A DNA stretch of 39,954 bases, taken from Marinospirillum insulare DSM 21763 (GTDB taxonomy: Bacteria > Pseudomonadota > Gammaproteobacteria > Pseudomonadales > Halomonadaceae). The notes below the pieces were generated by a model, which saw only the letters and a program-made list of their open reading frames with translations, ran no database searches and was not told the DNA's origin. The stretch spans positions 1-39,954 of the forward strand of contig NZ_JMLW01000025.1 of the NCBI RefSeq assembly GCF_000686905.1. Reading direction: 5' to 3'. The position numbers and the translations under genes are program-made. Shown in pieces: positions 33,476 to 39,954 of the stretch (within the stretch, counting starts at the first letter, position 1; each line of letters begins with the position of its first letter).

Positions 33476-34678
33476 TTAATTAATTTGTATAAAATTAACT
33501 GAGTCACCAGGCTGAATATTACTACCCGGGGGCAGCACAGCTAAGGCATTAGCCCAGGTGACAGAGCTCAGCACACCTGAGTTTTGATTAGGGTAGGCAT
33601 CTAGCTGCCATTCTCCTTCAACTTGCTTGGCTTTCACTCTAAGGTATTCTTGGCGAACTTGTGTTAGCGCAGTAAAGTTGGCGATACCTTTAAACAATGC
33701 TTCCTCTTGCGCTGCAGCACTACCACTGAGTTTACCTAGTAGTGGGCGTAAAAAAATTTGTGCACCAATAAAAGTAGAAACAGGGTTGCCTGGTAAACCA
33801 AGAAAGATCACCCCTTTAATTTCACCAAAAGCCAATGGTTTACCCGGTTTCATAGCAATGCGCCACAAACCAAGCTTACCTATTTTTTCAACCACTGGTT
33901 TAATGTGGTCTTCTTCGCCAACCGAAACACCCCCTGTGGATAAAATAAGGTCAGCATTTTCAGATGCTTTTAATAAAGCCTGCTCGGTTGCTTCAAACGT
34001 ATCTGCAACCCTTTCCATTTGAATAACCTCTGCCCCCAAATCTTCTAATAGGCTAGTTAAAAGTGGTTGGTTAGAGTTATAAATTTGTCCTGGTTCGAGT
34101 GGCTCACCAGCTGCTACTAATTCGTCTCCACTGGCTAACAAAGCTACTTTGGGGCGGCGTAAAACAGCTATTTTTGCTAAACCTAAACTGGCAAGCAAAC
34201 CTAGGTGGCGGTAATCAAGGCGAGTGCCTGCAGCCAGTACGAGGTTTCCTTGTTTTAAATCTTGCCCTAAAGGACGTACATTTTGACCTGACACTAAGTT
34301 TTCGGGAATAATAGCCCGACCCTGCTCATCCAGCGTGACCTCTTCTTGCATAACAACTGTATTTGCACCGGCTGGAATTTCTGCACCAGTAAAAATACGA
34401 GCGCAAGTTCCAGCCTGTAAAGGACTAGGGCTAGCACCTGCAGTAATCCGCTGTGAAATAACCAGTGGTTGACCACGGTCAGCATAAGCCAGCGCATAAC
34501 CATCCATGCTGGAGTTGTCAGCAGGTGGAACATTAATGGGCGCTAGCAAATCAGCTGCTAAAATACGTTTGTCAGCTTTAAGTAGGGTAAGCTGCTCGCT
34601 TTCTTGTAAAGGTGTAATCTGCTCTAGAATTTTCTCTAAAGCTTGAGCGACTGGCATGAGTTTAGGTGAGCTGGTCAT
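33476..34678 (-). CDS. moeA: Molybdopterin molybdenumtransferase MoeA
   Basis: Inserts molybdate into adenylylated molybdopterin to give molybdenum cofactor. The 400 residues include the N-terminal NVPPADNSSMDGYAL, the ARIFTGAEIPAGANTVVMQE segment, the MoCF-binding STGGVSVGEEDHIK with GLPGNPVSTF, and a C-terminal beta-barrel domain (about 330-400). Normal length. AAGGAAG lies 7 bases before the ATG. It is divergent from the degenerate HD-GYP gene; no moaA, mobA or molybdoenzyme gene is adjacent. Confidence 0.96.
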   Translation of the reverse strand: MTSSPKLMPVAQALEKILEQITPLQESEQLTLLKADKRILAADLLAPINVPPADNSSMDGYALAYADRGQPLVISQRITAGASPSPLQAGTCARIFTGAEIPAGANTVVMQEEVTLDEQGRAIIPENLVSGQNVRPLGQDLKQGNLVLAAGTRLDYRHLGLLASLGLAKIAVLRRPKVALLASGDELVAAGEPLEPGQIYNSNQPLLTSLLEDLGAEVIQMERVADTFEATEQALLKASENADLILSTGGVSVGEEDHIKPVVEKIGKLGLWRIAMKPGKPLAFGEIKGVIFLGLPGNPVSTFIGAQIFLRPLLGKLSGSAAAQEEALFKGIANFTALTQVRQEYLRVKAKQVEGEWQLDAYPNQNSGVLSSVTWANALAVLPPGSNIQPGDSVNFIQIN

Positions 34679-34856
34679 TTTGTTACTTCCTTAACCTTGT
34701 TAAATTTCTATCACTGAGCATAGCAAATTAAGCCACTGAAAAACTTTTGAACAGCCAGTGTTTTAATAACTGCTAAGGGCCATTGATCCAGCCCAATACA
34801 TCTAAAGCAAGGGTTGGTTAGTCTGTTTTAATCAAATTTAAATGCTTGGAGGCATA

Positions 34857-36026
34857 ATGGTGAGACTGCGTAAGGTGCAGCCAAGGCAACTCATAGTAGG
34901 TGATAGAGCACCCCTCAATATTTATACTCGCAACCGTGTGTTGCTACTTGCGCGCGGGTCTTTAGTTGAGAGTAAGCAACAAACAGAATCATTGCTTTCA
35001 ATGGGTTATTACGACCCAGATGAAAAGACAATTACGCGTGACGCGGATGCTCCCAGCTTTAAAGGGCAAAGCTACACTGCTGAAGTGAACCCTTTTCTAG
35101 ACTTAGAAGCGTTTTACACTAGCTTGTTTAAAATAGCTCAAGATTTGAAAGAGGGGCGTAAACCTACAGCAGTTGAATCAACCGTGCTACGCATTGCTAA
35201 AGAACTTTTGCAGATAGCTAATAACGCGCCTAATGCATTGCTAGGAGCTGCTCACTGGCCAAAAAAACTACCTTCAGCCAGCTTAATGAATAGCCTACGT
35301 TGTGCGGTTGTTATTGCCGTAGTGGCAGACAAACTTAAGTTATCTGCTGAAATTGCAGAGGCAACGGTTTGTGCAGCCTTAACTGCCAATATTAGTATGT
35401 TGGAGCTACAAGAAAAACTAAATAACCAGCAAGAACCTTTAGATGCGATTCAAAAAAGTCGTATTTTTGCACACCCAGAAAAATCCGTATTTCTATTACA
35501 GAGCTTAGGTGTAACCAATAGCCTATGGCTAGAAGCAGTAGAGCAACACCATGAAAGGCTAGATGGTTCAGGCTATCCAAAAAAACTCCAAGGTGAAGCT
35601 ATTAGCACTCCAGCACGCTTAATTGCTCTAGCAGATAGCTATACAGCCATGACTGTTTGGCGGGAATACCGACCTTTACTAACACCTCGGCAGGCAATGC
35701 GAGAAATGCTAGGTGAAGAACAAGAACTGCTAGATAAAAAACTAGGGCAGGTCTTTTTAAGTCAGTTGGGTATTTATCCTCCAGCTAGTCTAGTGTCCCT
35801 AGCTAATGGTGATACTGCTGTTGTTATTGAGCGGGGAATAAAAATTAACGAGCCTATTTGTGCGGCTATTCGTGGTTCTGGAGGTCAAAGTTACTTACCA
35901 CCCCCTAGAAGGGATAGCAGCAACCCTGATTATGCAATCCAAAAAATGCTTAATCAGGAGATGCTAAAGAAAATTCAGCCTTTTCTTTTTTGGGACATTC
36001 AAGTCAGCAAAAAGCTTAAAAGTTAA
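34857..36026 (+). CDS. Degenerate HD-GYP domain protein lacking the HD residues
   Basis: 389-residue soluble protein. An N-terminal region (about 1-70, VRLRKVQPRQLIVGDRAPLN) resembles the short domain found before HD-GYP domains. The HD-GYP fold spans about 130-300. Its GYP motif is intact (HHERLDGSGYP, 231-241), as are H206 and the ALADSYTAM helix. Where AaLLHDIGK is expected the sequence reads AALTANIS (173-180), and the earlier conserved His of the HS pair is Asn (N145-S146). At least three metal ligands are therefore missing, and phosphodiesterase activity is unlikely; a cyclic-di-GMP effector or scaffold role is inferred. The ATG at 34857 is chosen because GGAGG lies 4 bases upstream. 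The stop is one base from the ispH stop. Confidence 0.85.
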   Translation: MVRLRKVQPRQLIVGDRAPLNIYTRNRVLLLARGSLVESKQQTESLLSMGYYDPDEKTITRDADAPSFKGQSYTAEVNPFLDLEAFYTSLFKIAQDLKEGRKPTAVESTVLRIAKELLQIANNAPNALLGAAHWPKKLPSASLMNSLRCAVVIAVVADKLKLSAEIAEATVCAALTANISMLELQEKLNNQQEPLDAIQKSRIFAHPEKSVFLLQSLGVTNSLWLEAVEQHHERLDGSGYPKKLQGEAISTPARLIALADSYTAMTVWREYRPLLTPRQAMREMLGEEQELLDKKLGQVFLSQLGIYPPASLVSLANGDTAVVIERGIKINEPICAAIRGSGGQSYLPPPRRDSSNPDYAIQKMLNQEMLKKIQPFLFWDIQVSKKLKS

Positions 36027-36027
36027 G

Positions 36028-36981
36028 CTAATCCACGGGTACTAAGCGTAACTCCTTGGGCATAGAAAAAGTAATATTTTCTGGGCGGCCAGGCAACTCT
36101 TGGGGCGGCTTAGCTCCCCAGCTAATAAGCTGTTTAATGACATCACCCACTAGTATTTCTGGAGCAGAAGCCCCGGCAGTAATACCTATGCTTTCTGCAG
36201 AAGCTAACCACTCTTTTTGAAGATCATTAACACCATCAATTAAAAAGGCTTTAGCACCCATGCGTTCTGCTAACTCACGCAAACGGTTAGAGTTAGAGCT
36301 ATTAGGACTGCCCACTACCAAGACTAAATCAGATGTTTCTGCTAGTGTTTTTACTGCATCTTGACGGTTTTGAGTGGCATAACAAATATCATCTTTGCGT
36401 GGCCCAGTAATTTTAGGAAAGCGCTGGCGCAATGCATCAATAACCCGAGCCGTATCGTCCATAGATAAAGTAGTTTGCGTTACATAAGCAAGGTTGTCAG
36501 GGCTATTTACCTCTAAGCTAGCAACATCAGCTTCACTTTCTACTAAATAAATGTGCCCGCCATGGCTAGTATCGTAACGCCCCATCGTGCCTTCAACTTC
36601 TGGGTGGCCAGCATGACCAATCAAAACACAGTCTTGACCCAGGCGTGCGTACCTTAAAACCTCCATGTGCACTTTAGTAACCAGAGGGCAGGTGGCATCA
36701 AAAACCTTTAGGTTACGTTGTTCCGCTTCTTGTTCAACGGCATGAGAAACGCCATGAGCAGAAAAAATAACAATCACGTCATCAGGAATTTCATCTAGCT
36801 CATCTACAAAAACCGCTCCCCGCTCCTTTAGTGTTTCTACCACAAAACGGTTATGAACCACTTCGTGGCGAACATAGATAGGTGGACCAAACACATCCAG
36901 CGCTCGGTTAACTATTTCAATGGCTCGATCAACACCGGCACAAAAGCCACGAGGGTTTGCTAACTGAATGCTTTTGCTCAT
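36028..36981 (-). CDS. ispH: 4-hydroxy-3-methylbut-2-enyl diphosphate reductase
   Basis: Iron-sulfur enzyme for the last step of the MEP isoprenoid pathway, giving IPP and DMAPP. The 317 residues have cluster ligands C14 (NPRGFCAGV), C98 (ATCPLVTK) and C200 ([11 protein letters not shown]), with H43, H76, H126 and E128 in the substrate pocket. Full family length. The ribosome site is weak. It follows fkpB by 18 bases, the usual fkpB-ispH pair, but the lspA and ileS genes that commonly precede fkpB are absent. Confidence 0.97.
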   Translation of the reverse strand: MSKSIQLANPRGFCAGVDRAIEIVNRALDVFGPPIYVRHEVVHNRFVVETLKERGAVFVDELDEIPDDVIVIFSAHGVSHAVEQEAEQRNLKVFDATCPLVTKVHMEVLRYARLGQDCVLIGHAGHPEVEGTMGRYDTSHGGHIYLVESEADVASLEVNSPDNLAYVTQTTLSMDDTARVIDALRQRFPKITGPRKDDICYATQNRQDAVKTLAETSDLVLVVGSPNSSNSNRLRELAERMGAKAFLIDGVNDLQKEWLASAESIGITAGASAPEILVGDVIKQLISWGAKPPQELPGRPENITFSMPKELRLVPVD

Positions 36982-36999
36982 AATCTATTTATACCTATA

Positions 37000-37449
37000 T
37001 TACTGAAGTGTTACTGGAGTAACGTCCATAATTTCAACTTTAAACGTTAGCGTGCGCCCAGCTAAAGGGTGGTTAAAGTCAACCTCAACTTGGCGCTCGT
37101 TAATTTCAAGTATAACGCCAGGTAGCTCACCACCAGACTTGTCGGTAAAACCAACAATCATCCCTTCCTCTAGTTCATCAATATTAGAGAAAGTAGAAAG
37201 TGCTAGCTGCTGGATATTACTAGGGTTGTGTTGACCAAAGGCTTGCTCGGGTAACACAGTAAAAGATTTTTTATCACCGGCTTGTAAACCCTGGAGACAA
37301 GACTCAAAGCCTTCGGGTAGGTTGCCATTACCATAGGTTAGTGTGGCAGGCTCCTTTTCAAAAGTAGAGTCTACGGTTTCACCGTCTTCTAGAAGCAGAG
37401 CAAAATGCAGCTTAACCTGAGTACCTTCGCTAATTTTTAAGTTATTCAT
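37000..37449 (-). CDS. fkpB: FKBP-type peptidyl-prolyl isomerase (SlpA)
   Basis: 149-residue cytoplasmic prolyl isomerase and chaperone of the SlyD/SlpA type. The FKBP parts (VKLHFALLLEDGETVDST, GNGNLPEGFESCLQGLQAGD) flank an inserted-in-flap chaperone domain (PEQAFGQHNPSNIQQ through VEVDFNHPLAGRTLTFKVEI). There is no His-rich tail, which separates it from SlyD. The ATG at 37449 is chosen because homology begins at LKISEGTQVKLHF and TTGGA lies upstream; the frame stays open 16 codons further. It precedes ispH by 18 bases. Confidence 0.94.
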   Translation of the reverse strand: MNNLKISEGTQVKLHFALLLEDGETVDSTFEKEPATLTYGNGNLPEGFESCLQGLQAGDKKSFTVLPEQAFGQHNPSNIQQLALSTFSNIDELEEGMIVGFTDKSGGELPGVILEINERQVEVDFNHPLAGRTLTFKVEIMDVTPVTLQ

Positions 37450-37468
37450 GACGTTTTCCAACCAAATA

Positions 37469-37497
37469 ATAAAAGTAAACTTTAGCATGATTGCCAA
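37469..37497 (-). promoter_or_regulatory. Putative promoter of fkpB-ispH
   Basis: On the minus strand: -35 TTGGCA (37492-37497, five of six consensus), 17-base spacer, -10 TTTTAT (37469-37474, four of six). A TATTAT three bases further is an alternative -10. The leader would be only about 12-15 bases before the fkpB ATG at 37449. Confidence 0.4.
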
Positions 37498-37681
37498 AAA
37501 GTTACTGTAAGTAGAGGTGTCTACTAAGCTAGACTCCTAGTATGCTTAGGTGAAAAAATAGCTTTATGAGTAAAACATAATTTAAGACTAATATTTTTTA
37601 TATAAGTTAAGTATTATTGCTAAATGTAACCTAACATGCAGAAGCATTGAACGGTTTTAACTTGCTGATCGGAGAAATAAT

Positions 37682-39784
37682 ATGAGTAAAGCTAGTCAGC
37701 CATCAGGACTATTTAGCTGGACACTAGGAAAACAAATTCTAGCAGGTTTTGTTGCAGTGCTTGCCATACTAACGGTGCTGGGCATCACAGCAATTGTAAA
37801 CCTAAATGAAATACGCGATAAGTTTGAAGGGTTGCTGCAAGCAACCCAAGTAGAGCGCTATGCCTATTTGACCATTATGGATGAAAAAAATTACCTTTTA
37901 GAAGGCAAGGAAGCAACTCACCAAAGCGCACTTAACAACATGGGTGTGATCATCAAAGCGCTAGATAAAATTGATGCAACCAGTGATGACCAAGATTTAT
38001 TGCAACGATCAAAAGCCGCCAGAAATGGCACTAACGAGTATCGTCAAGGCTACGATGCTGGAGTGAAAGCTCTACAAGCCAACCAAGCAGCTGTAGACCT
38101 AATGATAAAAAACGGCTTAAAAGTTGCTGAGCTAGCCGAGAACCAATACCAAAAAGAAGCTTCTAGCGCTGCTTTAGGGGTTTGGGTGACAGCCTTAGAA
38201 ATTATGAAGCATGAAAAAGAAGAACGTATTCATGCAGACCGAACTCACTACCAAGCAATGCTAGATTTACGCAAAGAGCTTACTGCTTATTTTAATCAGT
38301 TAGACCCACGGCATACCGATACAGCCGTTAATGAAGCGCGCCTTGCTACCAATGAATATTTTGAAGCAGCCGCAGCCTGGATAGCTAATGATGACAAGCT
38401 AACCAAAGAAATTTTGCCGCGCATGGCTTCTTTAGGCCAAGACGTTATTAGACAAGCAGAAGGTGCCGCTCAAGAAGGTGCTGCACAAATGATTGAAACC
38501 CAAAACTCCAGTATTCGCATTATTACTATTGGTGTTTTTGTCGCCATCTTGGTTGGCCTAGCTTTGGGTATGATTCTATCGCGCTTAATTAGCCGACCAT
38601 TAATTGATGGTGTCAACTTTGCTAAAGCTATAGCCGCTGGTGACCTAACTCAGCGTATAGACCCTAAACATTTACGCCGTTCAGATGAGATTGGTGGTTT
38701 AGCGGTGGCACTTCAAGAAATGGCAGATCACCTAAATAGCTTAATTAGCGGTATTAAAGAATCTGTTAGCAGTATAGGTACAGCGGCTAGTGAAATTGCC
38801 GCGGGTAACTCAGACTTATCTCAGCGTACCGAAGAGCAAGCCTCAAGCCTGGAAGAAACAGCATCCAGCCTAGAAGAGCTAACTTCTACTGTAAGGCAAA
38901 ACGCAGATAACGCCCGTCAAGCTAATCAGTTATCAGCAGCAGCTAACGAAGAAGCAGTAACCGGTGGTGAAAAAGTACGTGAAACAGTAACCAAAATGAA
39001 TGAATTATCTGCCAGTGCTGCGAAGATGAGCGAAATCATAACTGTTATTGACGGTATTGCCTTCCAAACCAATATTTTAGCTTTGAATGCCGCAGTTGAA
39101 GCAGCACGTGCTGGTGAACAAGGGCGTGGTTTTGCAGTGGTTGCAAGTGAAGTGCGCTCTTTAGCACAACGCTCTGCAGCAGCAGCAAAAGAGATTCAAG
39201 ACCTAATTAAGTTAGATGGCGAGATAGTTAGCGCAACCAGCCAAATGGTGAATGAGTCTGGCGAAAGCATGGAGCAAATTATTGGTTCAGTTAGACGCGT
39301 AACCGATATTATGGGTGAAATAGCAGCGGCTTCTGATGAGCAAAGCCAAGGTATTGAACAGGTTAACCAAGCCGTTATGCAAATGGATGGAGTAACCCAG
39401 CAAAACGCTGCCTTAGTTGAAGAAGCGGCAGCAGCAGCTGAGTCATTAGAGGAGCAGGTGGTTTCTTTAGATGAAGCTGTCGCTGTCTTTCATATTGCTA
39501 ACGCTAGTCAAGTTAAAGCAAGAAGCAATACATTAGCAGCAGAACCCCAGCTAGCAGCAAATAAACCCAAAGCAGCAGTTAACAAATCCAAGCCAACTGA
39601 AGCTAAAAGACCAGCGGCTTGGATTCAACTTGCTAGTGCAACAGCCTGTAATTCTTCAAACAATACTTCATTTGGTGTTTTCATTCCAAGTGTTTTCCTA
39701 GGTCGGTTATTTAAACGATGCATAATGAATTCAAAATGCTCATCATCTAAGTGCTTAAAGCATGAACCTTTGGGGCAGTATTGA
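37682..39784 (+). CDS. Methyl-accepting chemotaxis protein, 3' end replaced by IS30 sequence
   Basis: Transmembrane chemoreceptor. TM1 18-40, a helical periplasmic sensor (about 41-276), TM2 279-299, HAMP (300-352), and a cytoplasmic signalling domain with the tip [20 protein letters not shown] near 461-480. A low-complexity Ala/Lys/Pro linker (about 613-646) is typical of receptors ending in a CheR-binding pentapeptide. Native sequence ends at about residue 646 (39619). There the IS30 terminal repeat begins, and the frame runs 54 residues through IS DNA to a stop at 39784. All signalling domains remain, so the protein may work; loss of the natural C-terminus is inferred. GGAG lies 7 bases before the ATG. 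The ligand is unknown. Confidence 0.88.
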   Translation: MSKASQPSGLFSWTLGKQILAGFVAVLAILTVLGITAIVNLNEIRDKFEGLLQATQVERYAYLTIMDEKNYLLEGKEATHQSALNNMGVIIKALDKIDATSDDQDLLQRSKAARNGTNEYRQGYDAGVKALQANQAAVDLMIKNGLKVAELAENQYQKEASSAALGVWVTALEIMKHEKEERIHADRTHYQAMLDLRKELTAYFNQLDPRHTDTAVNEARLATNEYFEAAAAWIANDDKLTKEILPRMASLGQDVIRQAEGAAQEGAAQMIETQNSSIRIITIGVFVAILVGLALGMILSRLISRPLIDGVNFAKAIAAGDLTQRIDPKHLRRSDEIGGLAVALQEMADHLNSLISGIKESVSSIGTAASEIAAGNSDLSQRTEEQASSLEETASSLEELTSTVRQNADNARQANQLSAAANEEAVTGGEKVRETVTKMNELSASAAKMSEIITVIDGIAFQTNILALNAAVEAARAGEQGRGFAVVASEVRSLAQRSAAAAKEIQDLIKLDGEIVSATSQMVNESGESMEQIIGSVRRVTDIMGEIAAASDEQSQGIEQVNQAVMQMDGVTQQNAALVEEAAAAAESLEEQVVSLDEAVAVFHIANASQVKARSNTLAAEPQLAANKPKAAVNKSKPTEAKRPAAWIQLASATACNSSNNTSFGVFIPSVFLGRLFKRCIMNSKCSSSKCLKHEPLGQY
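39621..39645 (+). repeat. IS30 terminal inverted repeat (3' end of right copy)
   Basis: Read inward on the plus strand: GGATTCAACT, TGCT, AGTGCAAC. It matches the repeat at 309-333 in both conserved blocks. The transposase stop codon (39625-39627) falls inside it, as is usual in this family. Confidence 0.8.
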
Positions 39785-39954
39785 CGTATTAAGCCATTTG
39801 TATTTTCATTCAATCCACGTTGCCAAGAAGCATAAGGGTCTGCAAAGTAAAAGTCACAATTCAGTGCTTTTGCAATGGCTTGATGCTCAGCAAACTCTTT
39901 ACCATTATCTGCCGTTAGAGTATGTACTAAACCAACAGAAGCAAAGGGTGTTAA
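39625..39954 (-). CDS. IS30-family transposase, C-terminal part (partial)
   Basis: The frame enters from the window edge and codes for 109 residues to a TGA at 39625. It contains the last two catalytic acids of the DDE core: D in LTADNGKEF and E in [14 protein letters not shown], with exactly 33 residues between them, the DD(33)E signature of IS30. [20 protein letters not shown] is the conserved C-terminal block. The first catalytic Asp and the DNA-binding region are outside the window. About 130 or more residues separate what this piece and the left-end piece cover, judged from usual IS30 transposase length. Confidence 0.92.
   Translation of the reverse strand, partial: LTPFASVGLVHTLTADNGKEFAEHQAIAKALNCDFYFADPYASWQRGLNENTNGLIRQYCPKGSCFKHLDDEHFEFIMHRLNNRPRKTLGMKTPNEVLFEELQAVALAS

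Larger units (their letters stand above)
39621..39954 (-). mobile_element. IS30-family insertion sequence, 3' part, cut by the window edge
   Basis: The minus-strand element ends with the terminal repeat starting at 39621 inside the chemoreceptor gene. Only the last ~334 bases lie in the window. It has the same orientation as the partial copy at 1-333. Target duplications cannot be checked, because only one flank of each copy is visible. Confidence 0.85.

Noticed and set aside
334-39620. tRNA or rRNA genes and CRISPR arrays
   Set aside because: Intergenic regions are all under about 280 bases, with no cloverleaf or regularly spaced repeats seen by eye on either strand.
1-39954. A circular replicon, since the two transposase pieces would read in the right order across the joined ends
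   Set aside because: The pieces do not meet: the middle of the transposase is missing. The contents (metK, tkt, pgk, ispH, uvrD) are core chromosomal genes. Two IS copies and an assembly break explain the ends better.

Overview
The window looks like chromosomal DNA from a free-living, motile gammaproteobacterium of fairly low GC content. It carries core genes in typical gammaproteobacterial forms: hexR, uvrD, yciH, epd-pgk-fba, tkt, metK, rapA, moeA, fkpB-ispH, srkA and pldA. The low GC, the many cyclic-di-GMP genes and the Pseudomonas-like association of metK, tkt, epd, pgk and class II fba suggest an Oceanospirillales-type marine or aquatic organism. That placement is inference, not a firm identification.

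Both ends lie inside IS30-family insertion sequences in the same (minus) orientation. The left end holds the 5' part of a transposase (1-236) with its terminal repeat ending near 333. The right end holds a transposase 3' part with a DD(33)E signature (39625-39954) and the opposite terminal repeat beginning near 39621. The right copy has cut the 3' end of a chemoreceptor gene. The left copy adjoins the last ~33 codons of an unknown gene.

Layout: 0.5-12.3 kb holds dsbB, hexR, three PAS-GGDEF-EAL proteins, uvrD, yciH and a YihG-type acyltransferase. 12.4-15.7 kb is the minus-strand operon epd-pgk-fba, closed by a hairpin terminator. 15.8-22.2 kb is a sensory and accessory block: dCache-GGDEF diguanylate cyclase, SDR, srkA, an Aer-type aerotaxis receptor, a MarR regulator and a divergent Yip1-like membrane protein. 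22.2-26.1 kb holds tkt, divergent metK, and yjdM. 26.2-30.4 kb holds a photolyase, a renalase-like flavoprotein, a YfcH-type epimerase and outer-membrane phospholipase A. 30.4-37.5 kb holds rapA, moeA, a degenerate HD-GYP protein, ispH and fkpB. The truncated chemoreceptor occupies 37.7-39.6 kb.

Two themes stand out. First, central carbon metabolism: a 39-bp element, 31/39 identical without gaps, lies upstream of both the epd-pgk-fba operon and tkt. It can be read as a -35/-10 promoter with an unusually conserved spacer, so it is a candidate shared operator. Second, signalling: five cyclic-di-GMP-type proteins show graded loss of catalytic motifs. GGDEF motifs are GGNEF, GGDEF, GGNDF and GGEEF, one EAL motif reads ESL, and one HD-GYP domain has lost its HD pair. 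Two chemoreceptors accompany them. Several convergent gene pairs have almost no spacer, and one shares a stop-codon TTAA. No tRNA, rRNA or CRISPR array was seen, and no stretch over 300 bases lacks a gene or element.
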